64,000 bases of DNA from Hydrogenophaga palleronii_A. Lineage in GTDB: Bacteria > Pseudomonadota > Gammaproteobacteria > Burkholderiales > Burkholderiaceae_C. Of the stretch, positions 1 through 8,178 are shown in pieces. A program made the translations under genes and the position numbers. The notes under the pieces are model-generated. The model was not told the DNA's origin and ran no database searches. It saw only the letters and a list, made by a program, of their open reading frames with translations. The stretch's first letter is position 1. Every line of letters begins with the position of its first letter. Location of the stretch: positions 372,001-436,000 of the forward strand of contig NZ_JAVDWU010000003.1 in the NCBI RefSeq assembly GCF_031457455.1, in the 5' to 3' direction.

Positions 1-687
1 TGCCGGCCTGGATCTTTCCGAAAATCCAGCCGCTGTCCTTGACCAGCGTCATCGGCTCGCCGCCGAAGCTGCCGAACAGGCTCACCGTCATCACCAGCGG
101 AATGACGATCTGCATCGTGGTCACGCCGAAGTTGCCCAGGCCCGCGTTCAGGCCCAGCGCCGTGCCTTGCAGGCGCTTGGGGAAGAAGCTGCTGATGTTG
201 GACATCGAGCTGGCGAAGTTGCCGCCGCCCACGCCGCACCAGAGCGCCATCAGCTGGAACACCCACAACGGCGTGTCCTGGCTCTGCAGCGCGAGGCCGG
301 TGCCGATCGCCGGTGCCAGCAGCATCGCCGTGGTCAGAAAGATGGTGTTGCGCCCGCCCGCCAGCCGGATCAGGAAAGACGCGGGGATGCGCATGGTGGC
401 GCCGGCCAGACCGGCGATCGCGGTGAGGGTGAAGAGCTCGGCCTGCGTGAACGGAAAGCCCAGGTTGAGCATCTGCACGGTGATCATTCCCCACATGCCC
501 CAGACCGCGAAACCGCACAGCAGCGCAGGCACGGAGATCCAGAGGTTGCGGTAGGCGATTTTTTTGCCTGTGGTGTTCCAGAAGGTTTCATCCTCCGGGC
601 GCCAGTCGACGACGTCGGCGCCCGATTGCGCCTGGGTGTTCGCATTGACCACACCGGCTGGTGTGGGGCGCGAGGTTGTGTTGCTCA
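1..687 (-). CDS. narK: NarK-type nitrate/nitrite MFS transporter (3' end outside window)
   Basis: I translated this from the minus strand. 229 residues are present from the ATG at 685-687 to the window edge with no stop. An N-terminal cytoplasmic arm (MSNTTSRPTPAGVVNANTQ) of about 45 residues leads into hydrophobic helices. The segment MRIPASFLIRLAGGRNT resembles the loop between helices 2 and 3 of the major facilitator superfamily, and GLNAGLGNFGVTTMQ resembles the glycine-rich nitrate signature of NarK/NrtA-type carriers. The role is nitrate uptake or nitrate/nitrite exchange in the inner membrane. It lies downstream of a second narK and of narXL, as in betaproteobacterial denitrification clusters, so narGHJI may follow outside the window. 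A terminator after the upstream narK implies its own promoter. The family is clear; the choice between symporter and antiporter subtype is inferred. Confidence 0.9.
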
Positions 688-947
688 TGACAGGGACTCC
701 TGTGGGAAAAATTCGTTTTGCCTTGCATGTGCCAGGGCGGCGCAGCGGCGAGGTTTCCGGGCTGCACCGGCATGCGGGTGCACGGCGTTCTCTGACCATG
801 ACTGTGGGGCCGCGCCGCCAGGCCGAACATCCCTCGGAGGGACGCCAGCGCGCATCTGAAAGACCGATGACCCCCGCACGGCCATCGTTCGAAAGGACTA
901 CTCGTTGCGGACGGTCGCCGTTGTGGGAAGGAGACCGACCCTCGGGC
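688..947. other. Leader/promoter region of the partial narK
   Basis: 260 bp lie between the terminator of the upstream narK and the start at 687. No supported gene is present. I looked for FNR-type palindromes (TTGAY-N4-RTCAA) and saw none, and I could not assign NarL heptamers with confidence. The ORFs here are frame shadows. Confidence 0.4.
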
Positions 948-974
948 AAAAAAAGGGCCGTGATGTTCACGGCC
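948..974 (-). terminator. Rho-independent terminator after narK (1002-2651)
   Basis: On the minus strand an 8-bp perfect stem (GGCCGTGA / TCACGGCC) with a 3-nt loop at 956-974 is followed by a run of seven T (A7 on the plus strand at 948-954). It lies 28 bp past the stop of the 549-residue NarK gene and separates it from the next narK. Confidence 0.9.
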
Positions 975-1001
975 TTCTGAGAGCGAAGCAGCAGGAAGGG
1001 A

Positions 1002-2651
1002 TCAGACCTGCCTGGGCGTCAGGCCCTCCTGCCGCGCCCGGGCCAAGATCGCACGCAGCTCTTCCAGGTCCTTGAAGCGGGCGGTGAGCATCAGACCCTC
1101 GCCTTTTTCGGCCAGTTCCACGCGGCCACTGCCGGCGAACAGGCGAGCGATCTCCGCCTCGGTTTCGCGCTTCTGCAGCACTTCCTGTGCAATGGCGTGG
1201 TCCACCGACGAGATGATGTATTCGTCGCCAAAGCCACCCTCGGGCTCTTTCAGCCAGGCCACACAGACCAACCAGCTCAGGAAGGCGCCGCCCGCGATCG
1301 CAAAGAAGAACTGCGAGGGTGTGACATACATGAACAGGAACAGGTAGAACACCGCGCCCACGTTACCGTAGGCACCCGCCATGCCCGAGATCTGGCCGGT
1401 GAGGCGGCGCTTGATGGACGGGATGATGCCGAAGGTGGCGCCTTCGGCACCCTGCACGAAGAACGAGCAGCCGATGGTGATGGCCACGGCGATGATCAGC
1501 GGCCAGTTGCTGTTGAGCATGCCCATGAGCGCAAAGCCGATGGCAATACCCAGCATGTAAGACAGCATCACGAAGCGCCGGTTGCCGAAGCGGTCCGACA
1601 CCAGCCCACCCATGGGCCGCGCAAACAGGTTCACGAAGGCAAAGGACGCGGCGATCAGACCGGCCATGGCCGCCGACAGGCCCCAGGTTTCTTCAAAGAA
1701 CATGGGCAGCATGGACACCACGGCCAGCTCGGCGCCGAAGTTGGCGAAGTAGGTGGTGTTGAGGGCCGCGACCGACTTGAACGGATAGCGGTCGTCCTTG
1801 GGCACGCCTTTTTTCAGAATGGGCAGATTGACCCGCAACACCTGCACCAACTGGTACACGATGACAAAGCCGATCGACGCGTAGCAGATCCAGGCGGTGA
1901 TGTCGTCAATGAAACCGGTGTTTTGTACGCGCCACACCAGGATGCCCAGGATGCCGATCATGGGCAGTGTGAACAGCAGCAGCAGGATCAGGTCGCGGTA
2001 GCTGGACACCTCCAGCGCAGCCGCCTTGCGGGGCTTCTTGTGGGTGTCTTTGGTGGGCCCGTCGGTGATGGCGAACCAGTAGAAGATGCCGTAGAGGCCC
2101 ATGAACACACCCGAGGTGGCCACGGCCCAGCGCCAGCCGTCGTCACCGCCGAACATGGTGAGCGCAATCGTGGGCAAGGTCATGGCGGCCGCGGCCGAAC
2201 CGAAGTTGCCCCAGCCAGCGTAGAAGCCTTCGGCAAAACCGATGTCGCGTGGCTTGAACCACAGCGCCGTCATGTGAATGCCGACCACAAAACTGGCACC
2301 CACCGAGCTCAGCACCAGGCGCGAAATGAACAGCTGTTCCTTGGTGGTGCCAAAGGCGAAGAACAGGGTGGGCACCGCCATGACGACCATCAGCACCGAG
2401 AACACGCGGCGCGGACCAAAGCGGTCCAGCGCCATGCCCACGAGGATGCGGGCGGGTATGGTGAGCGCGACGTTGGCGATGGCAAACAGTCGCAGGTCGT
2501 CCCGGGTCAACCAGCTGGCGGACTTGAGAATGGACGACGCCAGCGGCGCCATGTTGAACCAGACGTAGAAGCAGATGAAGAACGCGATCCAGGTGAGGTG
2601 GAGCGCCTTGATTTCCCGGTTCTTGAACCGGAAGATGTCACTGACTTGCAT
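1002..2651 (-). CDS. narK: NarK-type nitrate/nitrite MFS transporter
   Basis: 549 residues, an inner-membrane major facilitator with about 12 predicted helices. Family marks are the loop ALDRFGPRR after helix 2, the glycine/alanine-rich GWGNFGSAAAAM near residue 145, and the second-half signature GQISGMAGAYGNVGAVF. A C-terminal cytoplasmic tail of about 80 charged residues (EVLQKRETEAEIARL...) makes it longer than E. coli NarK (463 residues). It transports nitrate and/or nitrite for respiratory nitrate reduction. The start ATG has AAGG 8 nt upstream. It follows the universal stress gene by 32 bp on the same strand, so the two may be co-transcribed. The two NarK proteins of this window are divergent and presumably differ in mechanism (symport versus antiport); that split is inferred. 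Confidence 0.92.
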   Translation of the reverse strand: MQVSDIFRFKNREIKALHLTWIAFFICFYVWFNMAPLASSILKSASWLTRDDLRLFAIANVALTIPARILVGMALDRFGPRRVFSVLMVVMAVPTLFFAFGTTKEQLFISRLVLSSVGASFVVGIHMTALWFKPRDIGFAEGFYAGWGNFGSAAAAMTLPTIALTMFGGDDGWRWAVATSGVFMGLYGIFYWFAITDGPTKDTHKKPRKAAALEVSSYRDLILLLLFTLPMIGILGILVWRVQNTGFIDDITAWICYASIGFVIVYQLVQVLRVNLPILKKGVPKDDRYPFKSVAALNTTYFANFGAELAVVSMLPMFFEETWGLSAAMAGLIAASFAFVNLFARPMGGLVSDRFGNRRFVMLSYMLGIAIGFALMGMLNSNWPLIIAVAITIGCSFFVQGAEGATFGIIPSIKRRLTGQISGMAGAYGNVGAVFYLFLFMYVTPSQFFFAIAGGAFLSWLVCVAWLKEPEGGFGDEYIISSVDHAIAQEVLQKRETEAEIARLFAGSGRVELAEKGEGLMLTARFKDLEELRAILARARQEGLTPRQV

Positions 2652-2683
2652 GATGAAACCTTGTGATGTCTAAGCCTGGCGGC

Positions 2684-3148
2684 TCACTCGCCATGGGTGG
2701 GGACGATGAGCAGCGGACACATGACGCGGCGTGCCAGGAAGGCACTGACCGAACCAAAGGTCATGTGGTCAAACTCCTCGACGATGGCGTCCAGCCGGCG
2801 CGTGATGAAGTTGCCGTCGGGTTTGTAGGAATGGCGCGCCAGCACCAGCACATCGGGACGGCGTTCTTCGGTGGCCCGCAGGATCATTTTTCGGGCGTCG
2901 CCTTCGGCGAACAGCACCTTGGCCTGGAAGCCGGCCGCCGACAGCTCAGCAGCAGCCGCTTCGGCGCCGGCCTTCTGCTCGCGGTACTGCGCCTCAAACA
3001 TTTCATCGCCCGCACTGGTGCTGCTGCCAGGCTCCTCGATGACGGAGATGAGGGTGATGGTGGGCAACTCTTGGGCAAAGAGCCGTTTGACAGCGTCCAG
3101 CGCGATGCGCGCATTGCGGGAATGGTCGTAAGCCAGCATGACTTCCAT
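2684..3148 (-). CDS. Universal stress protein (UspA family)
   Basis: 154 residues from the ATG at 3148. That start is preferred to the upstream in-frame ATG at 3250 because it has GGAG 8 nt upstream and begins with the typical Usp strand MEVMLAYDHSRNARIALD. The C-terminal part shows the nucleotide-binding style segment (VLARHSYKPD ... TFGSVSAFLARRVMCPLLIVP), close to the GxxG-9-GS/T motif of ATP-binding Usp proteins but without a clear first glycine pair. It is a cytoplasmic stress-response protein, exact role unknown. Location 32 bp upstream of narK on the same strand suggests induction under anaerobic or nitrate conditions, as seen for usp genes in denitrification clusters. Confidence 0.85.
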   Translation of the reverse strand: MEVMLAYDHSRNARIALDAVKRLFAQELPTITLISVIEEPGSSTSAGDEMFEAQYREQKAGAEAAAAELSAAGFQAKVLFAEGDARKMILRATEERRPDVLVLARHSYKPDGNFITRRLDAIVEEFDHMTFGSVSAFLARRVMCPLLIVPTHGE

Positions 3149-3365
3149 TTTTTTTCTCCAGTAGATCCGGTCGACAAGCCTGTGTCGAAACCCGACGACC
3201 GCCTTGCTGAGGCGGGGTCTGCCGGCAGACGACACAGGGCCTGCGGACAATGGCCTTACGCGGACCAGGGTGACCCGTCAACTGTGCGAGGTTCGGGGCA
3301 GGCTGAACATCCTTCTTTGGCATGCGGCCGCTGTCCAGACGGACGATGGCGGTGCGCCGAAGGAA

Positions 3366-3422
3366 CTAGGGCCTGTTCACACTATTTTTCCAAGATGGAA
3401 GAATAGTGTGAACAGGCCCTAG
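3366..3422. repeat. Perfect 21-bp inverted repeat (15-nt loop)
   Basis: The arms at 3366-3386 (beginning CTAGGGCCTGTTCACAC) and 3402-3422 are exact reverse complements, and TTCC/GGAA inside the loop extends the pairing. There is no T-tract on either side. It sits 55 bp past the narL stop and about 220 bp upstream of usp, in a 328-bp intergenic stretch (3149-3476) without another gene. It could act as a transcription stop for narXL or be a miniature mobile or IS-end remnant. Confidence 0.75.
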
Positions 3423-3476
3423 GGAAGAGGAATGAACGCAGAGCTGCTGGCGATGGCCGCGCAGCGCCCGCCGGTT

Positions 3477-4202
3477 TCAGGGACGCAGGTCCTGCTTCAC
3501 GGCAAACACCGCTGCCTGCACGCGCGACGTGAGGTTGAGCTTGCGCAGGATGTGCTGCACATGGATCTTGACGGTGGTCTCGGCGATGTCGAGCTCGCGG
3601 GCAATCAGCTTGTTGCTGTCGCCGCGGGCGATGAGCGCCAGGATCTCGCGTTCGCGGGCCGACAGCTGCGCCAATCCGTCTGCCTTGCGCGCGGCGGGTT
3701 CCACCAGCGCGCCCGGTGTCGTTGGCAGGTCCTCACCCGCTGCGGCGGGCGCCGGGGCTGACTGGTTGCGAAACGCCTTGACCAGCTTGGCCATCATCTC
3801 CGGGCTGATCACCGACTCGCCATCGAGCACTTTGACGATGGCATCACCGAGCTGGTCGGATTCCATGGTCTTGAGGAGGTAGCCGTCGGCGCCGGCCTGC
3901 AGCGCAGCGGCCAGGTCGTCTTCGTTTTCGCTCACGGTGAGCATGAGGACGCGCATGTTCGGCGCAGCCTCCTTGAGGCCGCGAATCGCGTCCACCCCGC
4001 GCACGCCGGGAAGGTGGTTGTCGAGCAGGGTGACGTCAGGGCGGTGTTGCACCACACCGCGCAGCGCCTCACCGGCGTCGGCCGCTTCCGCCACCACCTC
4101 AAAACGCTCGTCCTGCATCAGGAGCGCGCGCAGACCACGCCGAAACAGGGTGTGGTCGTCCACCAGCAACAGCTGAATACGGGGGGCGTTCGGGGGCGTC
4201 AT
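3477..4202 (-). CDS. narL: NarL-type nitrate response regulator
   Basis: 241 residues. The N-terminal receiver has the acidic pair in LLLVDDHTLFRRGLRALL (about residues 11-28), the phospho-acceptor region TLLDNHLPG (about 58-66) and the conserved Lys in YLLKTMES. A roughly 40-residue Ala/Pro-rich linker follows. The C-terminal LuxR/NarL helix-turn-helix begins at LSAREREILALIARGDSNKLIARELDI, with recognition helix TTVKIHVQHILRKL. It binds DNA after phosphorylation by NarX in response to nitrate/nitrite. Its start overlaps the narX stop by 4 nt (ATGA), so translation is coupled. Flanking narK genes support the assignment. Confidence 0.93.
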   Translation of the reverse strand: MTPPNAPRIQLLLVDDHTLFRRGLRALLMQDERFEVVAEAADAGEALRGVVQHRPDVTLLDNHLPGVRGVDAIRGLKEAAPNMRVLMLTVSENEDDLAAALQAGADGYLLKTMESDQLGDAIVKVLDGESVISPEMMAKLVKAFRNQSAPAPAAAGEDLPTTPGALVEPAARKADGLAQLSAREREILALIARGDSNKLIARELDIAETTVKIHVQHILRKLNLTSRVQAAVFAVKQDLRP

Positions 4203-6142
4203 GGGATCATTGCTCGATGCTCTGTGAATGGGGAGGCAGGCAGATCCAGACCCACGGTGTCCACCCCGCTGGCCGTCACCGGGTAGGGGGGCAGGGTCAG
4301 GGTCACGGCCGTGCCGTGTTCGGGGGAGGAGACCACTTTCACCTGGGCACCGATGCGTTCGGCACGCTCGCGCATGATCTTCATGCCCACGTGGGTCTGG
4401 TCGTGCGCATGCGTGACGTCAAATCCCGTGCCGTTGTCACGCACGGTGAAGCGCCAGCGCGCACCCTTGACCACCTCCAGGCTGACGTGGCTGGCCTGCG
4501 CGTGCTTGCGCACATTGGACAAGGCTTCCTGCAGCACATGCAGTACCTGCACCTGAACGTCGGGCGGCAATGGCAGGCCCTGTCCCTCCATCTCCAGGCG
4601 CGTGGGCAGACCGGTCTGGTGCTGAAATTTGTGCAGGGTTTCCTGCAGTGCGGCTTCGATATCGTCGGTGTTGGTGCGGGTGCGGAAATGCACCAGCAGC
4701 TCGCGCACGTCGTTGATGCTTTCGCGCAGGCCGGTATCGAGTTCGTCCAGCGTCGCCTGCACCTTTTCGGCCTGTTCTTTCTGCACGGCGGAGCGCAGCA
4801 GTTGCACCTGGATCTTGAGAAACGCCAGCGACTGGGCGATCGAGTCGTGCAGTTCGCGGGCAATCAGGGCGCGTTCTTCGCCCACCGCCGCCTCTCGTTC
4901 GAGCGCGGCGGCGCGCAAGCCTTCCAGGGCGCTGGCCAGGTGGCTGGCCAGCGCGTCCAGCAACTCGGTTTCGTCTGCATTGAGCGCGATCTCGCCACGA
5001 AAGAACAGGTCAATCTCGCCAATCAGACGCTGCTGCAGCCGCACCGGCACACTCACCACGTTCTGATAGCCCACCTTGGCGCAGTGGCGCACGGGCGCCG
5101 CGTCGTGGCTCTGGATCGGGATCACACGCGTGCGCGCGTCGGGCTGCAGGTTGCCGCAGGCGCAGGCACCCGCCAGCAGGCTGCGCTCTTCTTCCTGCAT
5201 TTCCTGGGGGAAACAGTCAGACGCCAGCATCAGGTAGCGCTGGTTGGCCTCGTCGGACCAGCGCACCGCGACCGCATCGGCCTTCATGATCCTGCGCACA
5301 CGTTGCGAGAAACCGCGCGACAGCTCTTCGATGTTGTTGGCGCCGGCCAGGAACGCGCTCACCTCGTACAGGGCTTCCAGACGCGCGCGCTGGGCTTCTA
5401 TGCGGCGCGTCTTGCGCTCCACCTGGCTTTCCAGGCCTTCGTACATGGACTGCAGCGTGGCCGCCATGCGGTTGAACCCGGCGGCCACCTGACCAAATTC
5501 GTCGTGGGAGTTCACGGCGACCCGCACTGAGAATTCCCCCGCTTCCAGCTGCTTTTGACCCTGGCGCATGCTGACCAAGGGGCTGATCACAAACCGGTAG
5601 CCGCTGTAGAGCATGACCACCGCACCACCGATGGCCAACGCCATCATGAGGTATTGGAAGAGGTTGAGGATGGCGGTCAGTCCAGCGATCTCCTTCTCGA
5701 TCGTGCGAACGAACCGATCAATCGCTTCCACAAACTCGCCCACGTCCTGCTGAGGCGCCTCCAACGCCGCATCGCCTTGCAGCCAGCGAGCGCGTTGAAC
5801 CTGCCAGAGCGATTCCACGGCGGCAAATTCGCGGCTGAGCGTGTCGTCCCAGGGCACCGACAGCGGTCGACCCGGATCTCCGCTGCGAAGCAACGCCAGA
5901 CTTTCATCAAACTGTCCCACCAGGGCTGCGACATCGGCCGGAGGCAACTGCGCCTGCACGGCGCTGTGCAGGCGCCAGGTCTGCATGCGCAAGCGACCGG
6001 CCTCGTTCACGGCCGCTGCACCCCCATCAAGTTGCCAGGTCAGCCACAGCGTGAGGCCAATGGAAGCCAGGGCGACCACCAGCAGGCCCGCGCCGATGCG
6101 CATCAGCTTGGTGGAAAGCGAAGGAGGGGATGTCATCGACAT
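4199..6142 (-). CDS. narX: NarX-type nitrate/nitrite sensor histidine kinase
   Basis: 647 residues. Transmembrane helix 1 is at about residues 13-31. It is followed by a P-box-like stretch GAAAVNEAGRLRMQTWRL, which in E. coli NarX binds nitrate. The periplasmic domain runs to transmembrane helix 2 (about 155-178), then come HAMP, a central GAF-like module with clustered Cys (GACACGN), a HisKA_3 dimerisation domain with the phosphorylated His in ARELHDSIAQSL, and a HATPase domain with DNGTGFD near the end. It phosphorylates NarL, whose gene overlaps by 4 nt. About 135 bp precede the start; I could not identify a regulator site there. Confidence 0.93.
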   Translation of the reverse strand: MSMTSPPSLSTKLMRIGAGLLVVALASIGLTLWLTWQLDGGAAAVNEAGRLRMQTWRLHSAVQAQLPPADVAALVGQFDESLALLRSGDPGRPLSVPWDDTLSREFAAVESLWQVQRARWLQGDAALEAPQQDVGEFVEAIDRFVRTIEKEIAGLTAILNLFQYLMMALAIGGAVVMLYSGYRFVISPLVSMRQGQKQLEAGEFSVRVAVNSHDEFGQVAAGFNRMAATLQSMYEGLESQVERKTRRIEAQRARLEALYEVSAFLAGANNIEELSRGFSQRVRRIMKADAVAVRWSDEANQRYLMLASDCFPQEMQEEERSLLAGACACGNLQPDARTRVIPIQSHDAAPVRHCAKVGYQNVVSVPVRLQQRLIGEIDLFFRGEIALNADETELLDALASHLASALEGLRAAALEREAAVGEERALIARELHDSIAQSLAFLKIQVQLLRSAVQKEQAEKVQATLDELDTGLRESINDVRELLVHFRTRTNTDDIEAALQETLHKFQHQTGLPTRLEMEGQGLPLPPDVQVQVLHVLQEALSNVRKHAQASHVSLEVVKGARWRFTVRDNGTGFDVTHAHDQTHVGMKIMRERAERIGAQVKVVSSPEHGTAVTLTLPPYPVTASGVDTVGLDLPASPFTEHRAMIP

Positions 6143-6277
6143 AGCGTATCGGAGTTTGCACGACTCGCCTATCGTTCAAAAGAGCGAGTGCCACCCGAGG
6201 CTCGATGGCCTCTGCATCCCCCCGGCCAGGGTGAGCGGCTGAGCAGCTTCGCTACCAGGTGAGTGAATTGCGCGCGT

Positions 6278-6607
6278 TCAGGGTCGCAACACGATCGTGA
6301 CCAGCACGGTGGCTTCTTCCACACCCGTCAAGGCGTGGGGTTCGCCGCCTTTCAAAAACACCAGTTGCCCTGCCCGCAGACGCTGTGTACCCGATGGGGT
6401 TTCAAAATCGATCGATCCCTCCAGGCATTGCACGGTGATTTCCCCCGGCACGGCGTGCATGGGCATGGCACGCCCGGCGGGCAGCACCAGACGGATCACT
6501 TCGAGCTGTTCGGACTTGAACAACGCAACCGACTGGCTGCTCACGGCGTCGGCCCCCGTGGGACGCAGGTTGGCGATTTCGCCCGGCTGCAGGTGGTTCA
6601 GTGCCAT
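6278..6607 (-). CDS. Small single-domain cupin protein
   Basis: 109 residues forming one cupin beta-barrel. Motif 1 is reduced to MPMHAVPGEITVQCLEGSI and motif 2 is GQLVFLKGGEPHALTGVEEATVLVTIVL. Motif 1 keeps one His and a Glu, and motif 2 keeps PHAL, so a metal site is possible but not certain. Small cupins of this kind are common next to nitrate- and NO-related genes in Burkholderiales; the substrate is unknown. It lies between narX and nsrR on the same strand, with 168 bp separating it from nsrR. Confidence 0.75.
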   Translation of the reverse strand: MALNHLQPGEIANLRPTGADAVSSQSVALFKSEQLEVIRLVLPAGRAMPMHAVPGEITVQCLEGSIDFETPSGTQRLRAGQLVFLKGGEPHALTGVEEATVLVTIVLRP

Positions 6608-6775
6608 GGTGACTTCCTCTTTCTGCTTGAACGATGGGGTTCTTCAGCGCCTTTCGGGCATGCGCACAGCATCGCCTGTATGACGGTTCCGTACTGTGAC
6701 AGTTCGTTTGGGGCAAGCCGGGTGCCTGCGAAGGGCTGCAGAAAGACTGTAGAAGGGCTACCGCTGCGCTGGCCT

Positions 6776-7243
6776 TCATGGCGCCGGCAACCCGACGACC
6801 ACCATCACCCGTTTACCCTGCGCCGTGCGCAGCTGTTGCGGCGCCACCAGATCGGCCAGTGTCACACCATCGAGCACCGACAGGTAGCTGCCCAGTGCCG
6901 ACTGCAGCACACCCTTGAGACGGCAATGCCCATCGATGCGGCAGCTGTTGCTGGCGGCATCGAAGCATTCCACCATCGTGAAGTCGGTTTCGGCCTGGCG
7001 CACCACGTCGCCCAGGCGGATCTCGGGCGCTGGCCGAAGCAAGCGCAAACCGCCGCCCCGACCCCGGGTGGTCTCCAGCCAGCCCTGGTCGGACAGCGCC
7101 ACCACAATCTTGGTGAGGTGGCTGCGCGAAATGCCGTGCGCTTCGGCGATCTCTCTGATGGTCACGGGCTGCTCGCGCTCGGCGTGCACCGCGCAGTACA
7201 TCAGTACGCGCAGGCTGTAGTCGGTCCAGTGAGTCAGGCGCAT
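6776..7243 (-). CDS. nsrR: NsrR, nitric-oxide-sensing Rrf2 repressor
   Basis: 155 residues of the Rrf2 family. The winged helix-turn-helix is at residues 1-60 (MRLTHWTDYSLRVLMYCAV; ISRSHLTKIVVAL). The RGRGGGLRL wing is followed by the LGDVVRQAE segment typical of NsrR. Three Cys at 93, 101 and 107 (ECFDAASNSC, GHCRL) are in the position of the [Fe-S] ligands. NO destroys the cluster and releases DNA. It is divergent from the RIC/YtfE gene, a classic NsrR target, and the shared 109-bp intergenic region holds two NsrR-like boxes. Confidence 0.92.
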   Translation of the reverse strand: MRLTHWTDYSLRVLMYCAVHAEREQPVTIREIAEAHGISRSHLTKIVVALSDQGWLETTRGRGGGLRLLRPAPEIRLGDVVRQAETDFTMVECFDAASNSCRIDGHCRLKGVLQSALGSYLSVLDGVTLADLVAPQQLRTAQGKRVMVVVGLPAP

Positions 7244-7284
7244 GGCGCATCCTCCGAAAGAACGATGACCCTTTGGATTTTGTA

Positions 7285-7307
7285 AATATTCATATTGAAT
7301 GAATTTT
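7285..7307. promoter_or_regulatory. Weaker NsrR-like box in the nsrR-ric intergenic region
   Basis: AATATTCATAT-T-GAATGAATTTT matches the E. coli-type 11-1-11 consensus (AAGATGCATTT-N-AAATGCATCTT) at 8 of 11 positions in each arm. It lies 42 bp upstream of nsrR and could serve autoregulation. AT-richness alone could give part of this match. Confidence 0.4.
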
Positions 7308-7317
7308 ATTGGTTAAC

Positions 7318-7340
7318 ATGATGCACTTCAAATGAATCTT
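7318..7340 (+). promoter_or_regulatory. NsrR operator in front of the RIC gene
   Basis: ATGATGCACTT-C-AAATGAATCTT matches the 11-1-11 NsrR consensus at 9 of 11 and 10 of 11 positions. It covers the in-frame ATG at 7332, which argues that the real RIC start is the ATG at 7353, 12 bp past the operator. Confidence 0.75.
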
Positions 7341-7352
7341 TATGGAACCATC

Positions 7353-8048
7353 ATGAATGCCGTTCTCGAAAACCTTGTTCCCGTCCGTGCACAGCAGCCC
7401 ATTGGCCAGATCGCGGTCGAACTGCCGGGCGCCACCGCCGTGTTCCGCCGCCACAAGCTCGACTTCTGCTGCGGCGGCCAGATCGCGCTACAGGAAGCCT
7501 GCGAACGCAAGCAGCTGTGCGTGGAGACGGTACTGGCCGAACTGGACAAGTTGCAGCGGGTGGACGTGGACGTGGCGCAGCAACCGGTGCCGGAGGTGAT
7601 CGACCACATCCTGCAACGCTACCACGCGGTGCATCGTGAGCAATTGCCGGAGCTCATTCGCATGGCGCGTCGCGTGGAGGCCGTTCACCGCGACAGCCCC
7701 GACGTGCCCGCCGGCCTGGCCGACCACCTGGAAGCCATGGAGCACGAGCTGCTCGACCACATGGACAAGGAAGAAAACATCCTGTTCCCGCTGCTGCGGG
7801 CAGGCGGGCGCGGCATGGCCCAGCGACCCATCGGGGTCATGCGCCACGAACACACCAGCCACGGTGAACAGCTGGAACGCCTGATGGCACTGGCGCACGA
7901 CACGAAACCGCCTGCCGGCGCCTGCAACACCTGGCGCGCGCTGTACGCCGGCATCGCCCAGCTCTCGGACGACCTGATCAACCACATCCACCTGGAAAAC
8001 AACCTGTTGTTTCCTCAGTTTGAGCCGCGCACGGCCGCCTGCTGCTGA
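7353..8048 (+). CDS. ytfE: RIC / YtfE di-iron iron-sulfur-cluster repair protein
   Basis: 231 residues from the ATG at 7353 (MNAVLENLVPVRAQQP); an in-frame ATG at 7332 overlaps the operator. The N-terminal ScdA/DUF542 domain carries the hallmark HKLDFCCGGQ. The C-terminal hemerythrin-like domain provides di-iron ligands in HAVHREQ, EHELLDHMDKEENILFP, MRHEHTSHGEQ and INHIHLENNLLFPQFE. It repairs nitrosative and oxidative damage to Fe-S clusters in the cytoplasm. Divergence from nsrR and an NsrR box support NO-inducible expression. Confidence 0.93.
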   Translation: MNAVLENLVPVRAQQPIGQIAVELPGATAVFRRHKLDFCCGGQIALQEACERKQLCVETVLAELDKLQRVDVDVAQQPVPEVIDHILQRYHAVHREQLPELIRMARRVEAVHRDSPDVPAGLADHLEAMEHELLDHMDKEENILFPLLRAGGRGMAQRPIGVMRHEHTSHGEQLERLMALAHDTKPPAGACNTWRALYAGIAQLSDDLINHIHLENNLLFPQFEPRTAACC

Positions 8049-8085
8049 GCGCAGGCCGCTTGCGCCACATCAAGCCATGAACGGC

Positions 8086-8127
8086 TTGACCTGAGTCAAC
8101 GTCGAGTGGCCATGGCGCTGCTAAGGT
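8086..8127 (+). promoter_or_regulatory. FNR-type promoter of the ubiUVT cluster
   Basis: A perfect palindrome TTGAC-CTGA-GTCAA lies at 8086-8099 and a -10-like TAAGGT at 8122-8127. If transcription starts about 7 nt after the -10, the palindrome is centred near -41.5, the class II activation position of FNR/ANR proteins. Fnr control of ubiUVT is known in other proteobacteria. Confidence 0.75.
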
Positions 8128-8178
8128 CGCGTCCGCTTCATCAACCGACGGCGGCGTGACCGAGTTCCCCTCCTGCCC

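Noticed and set aside
1197..2666. A 489-codon plus-strand ORF opposite narK
   Set aside because: His/Gln/Gly-rich antisense shadow of a clear MFS transporter.
4217..5530. A 437-codon plus-strand ORF opposite narX
   Set aside because: Antisense shadow; narX domains are unambiguous.
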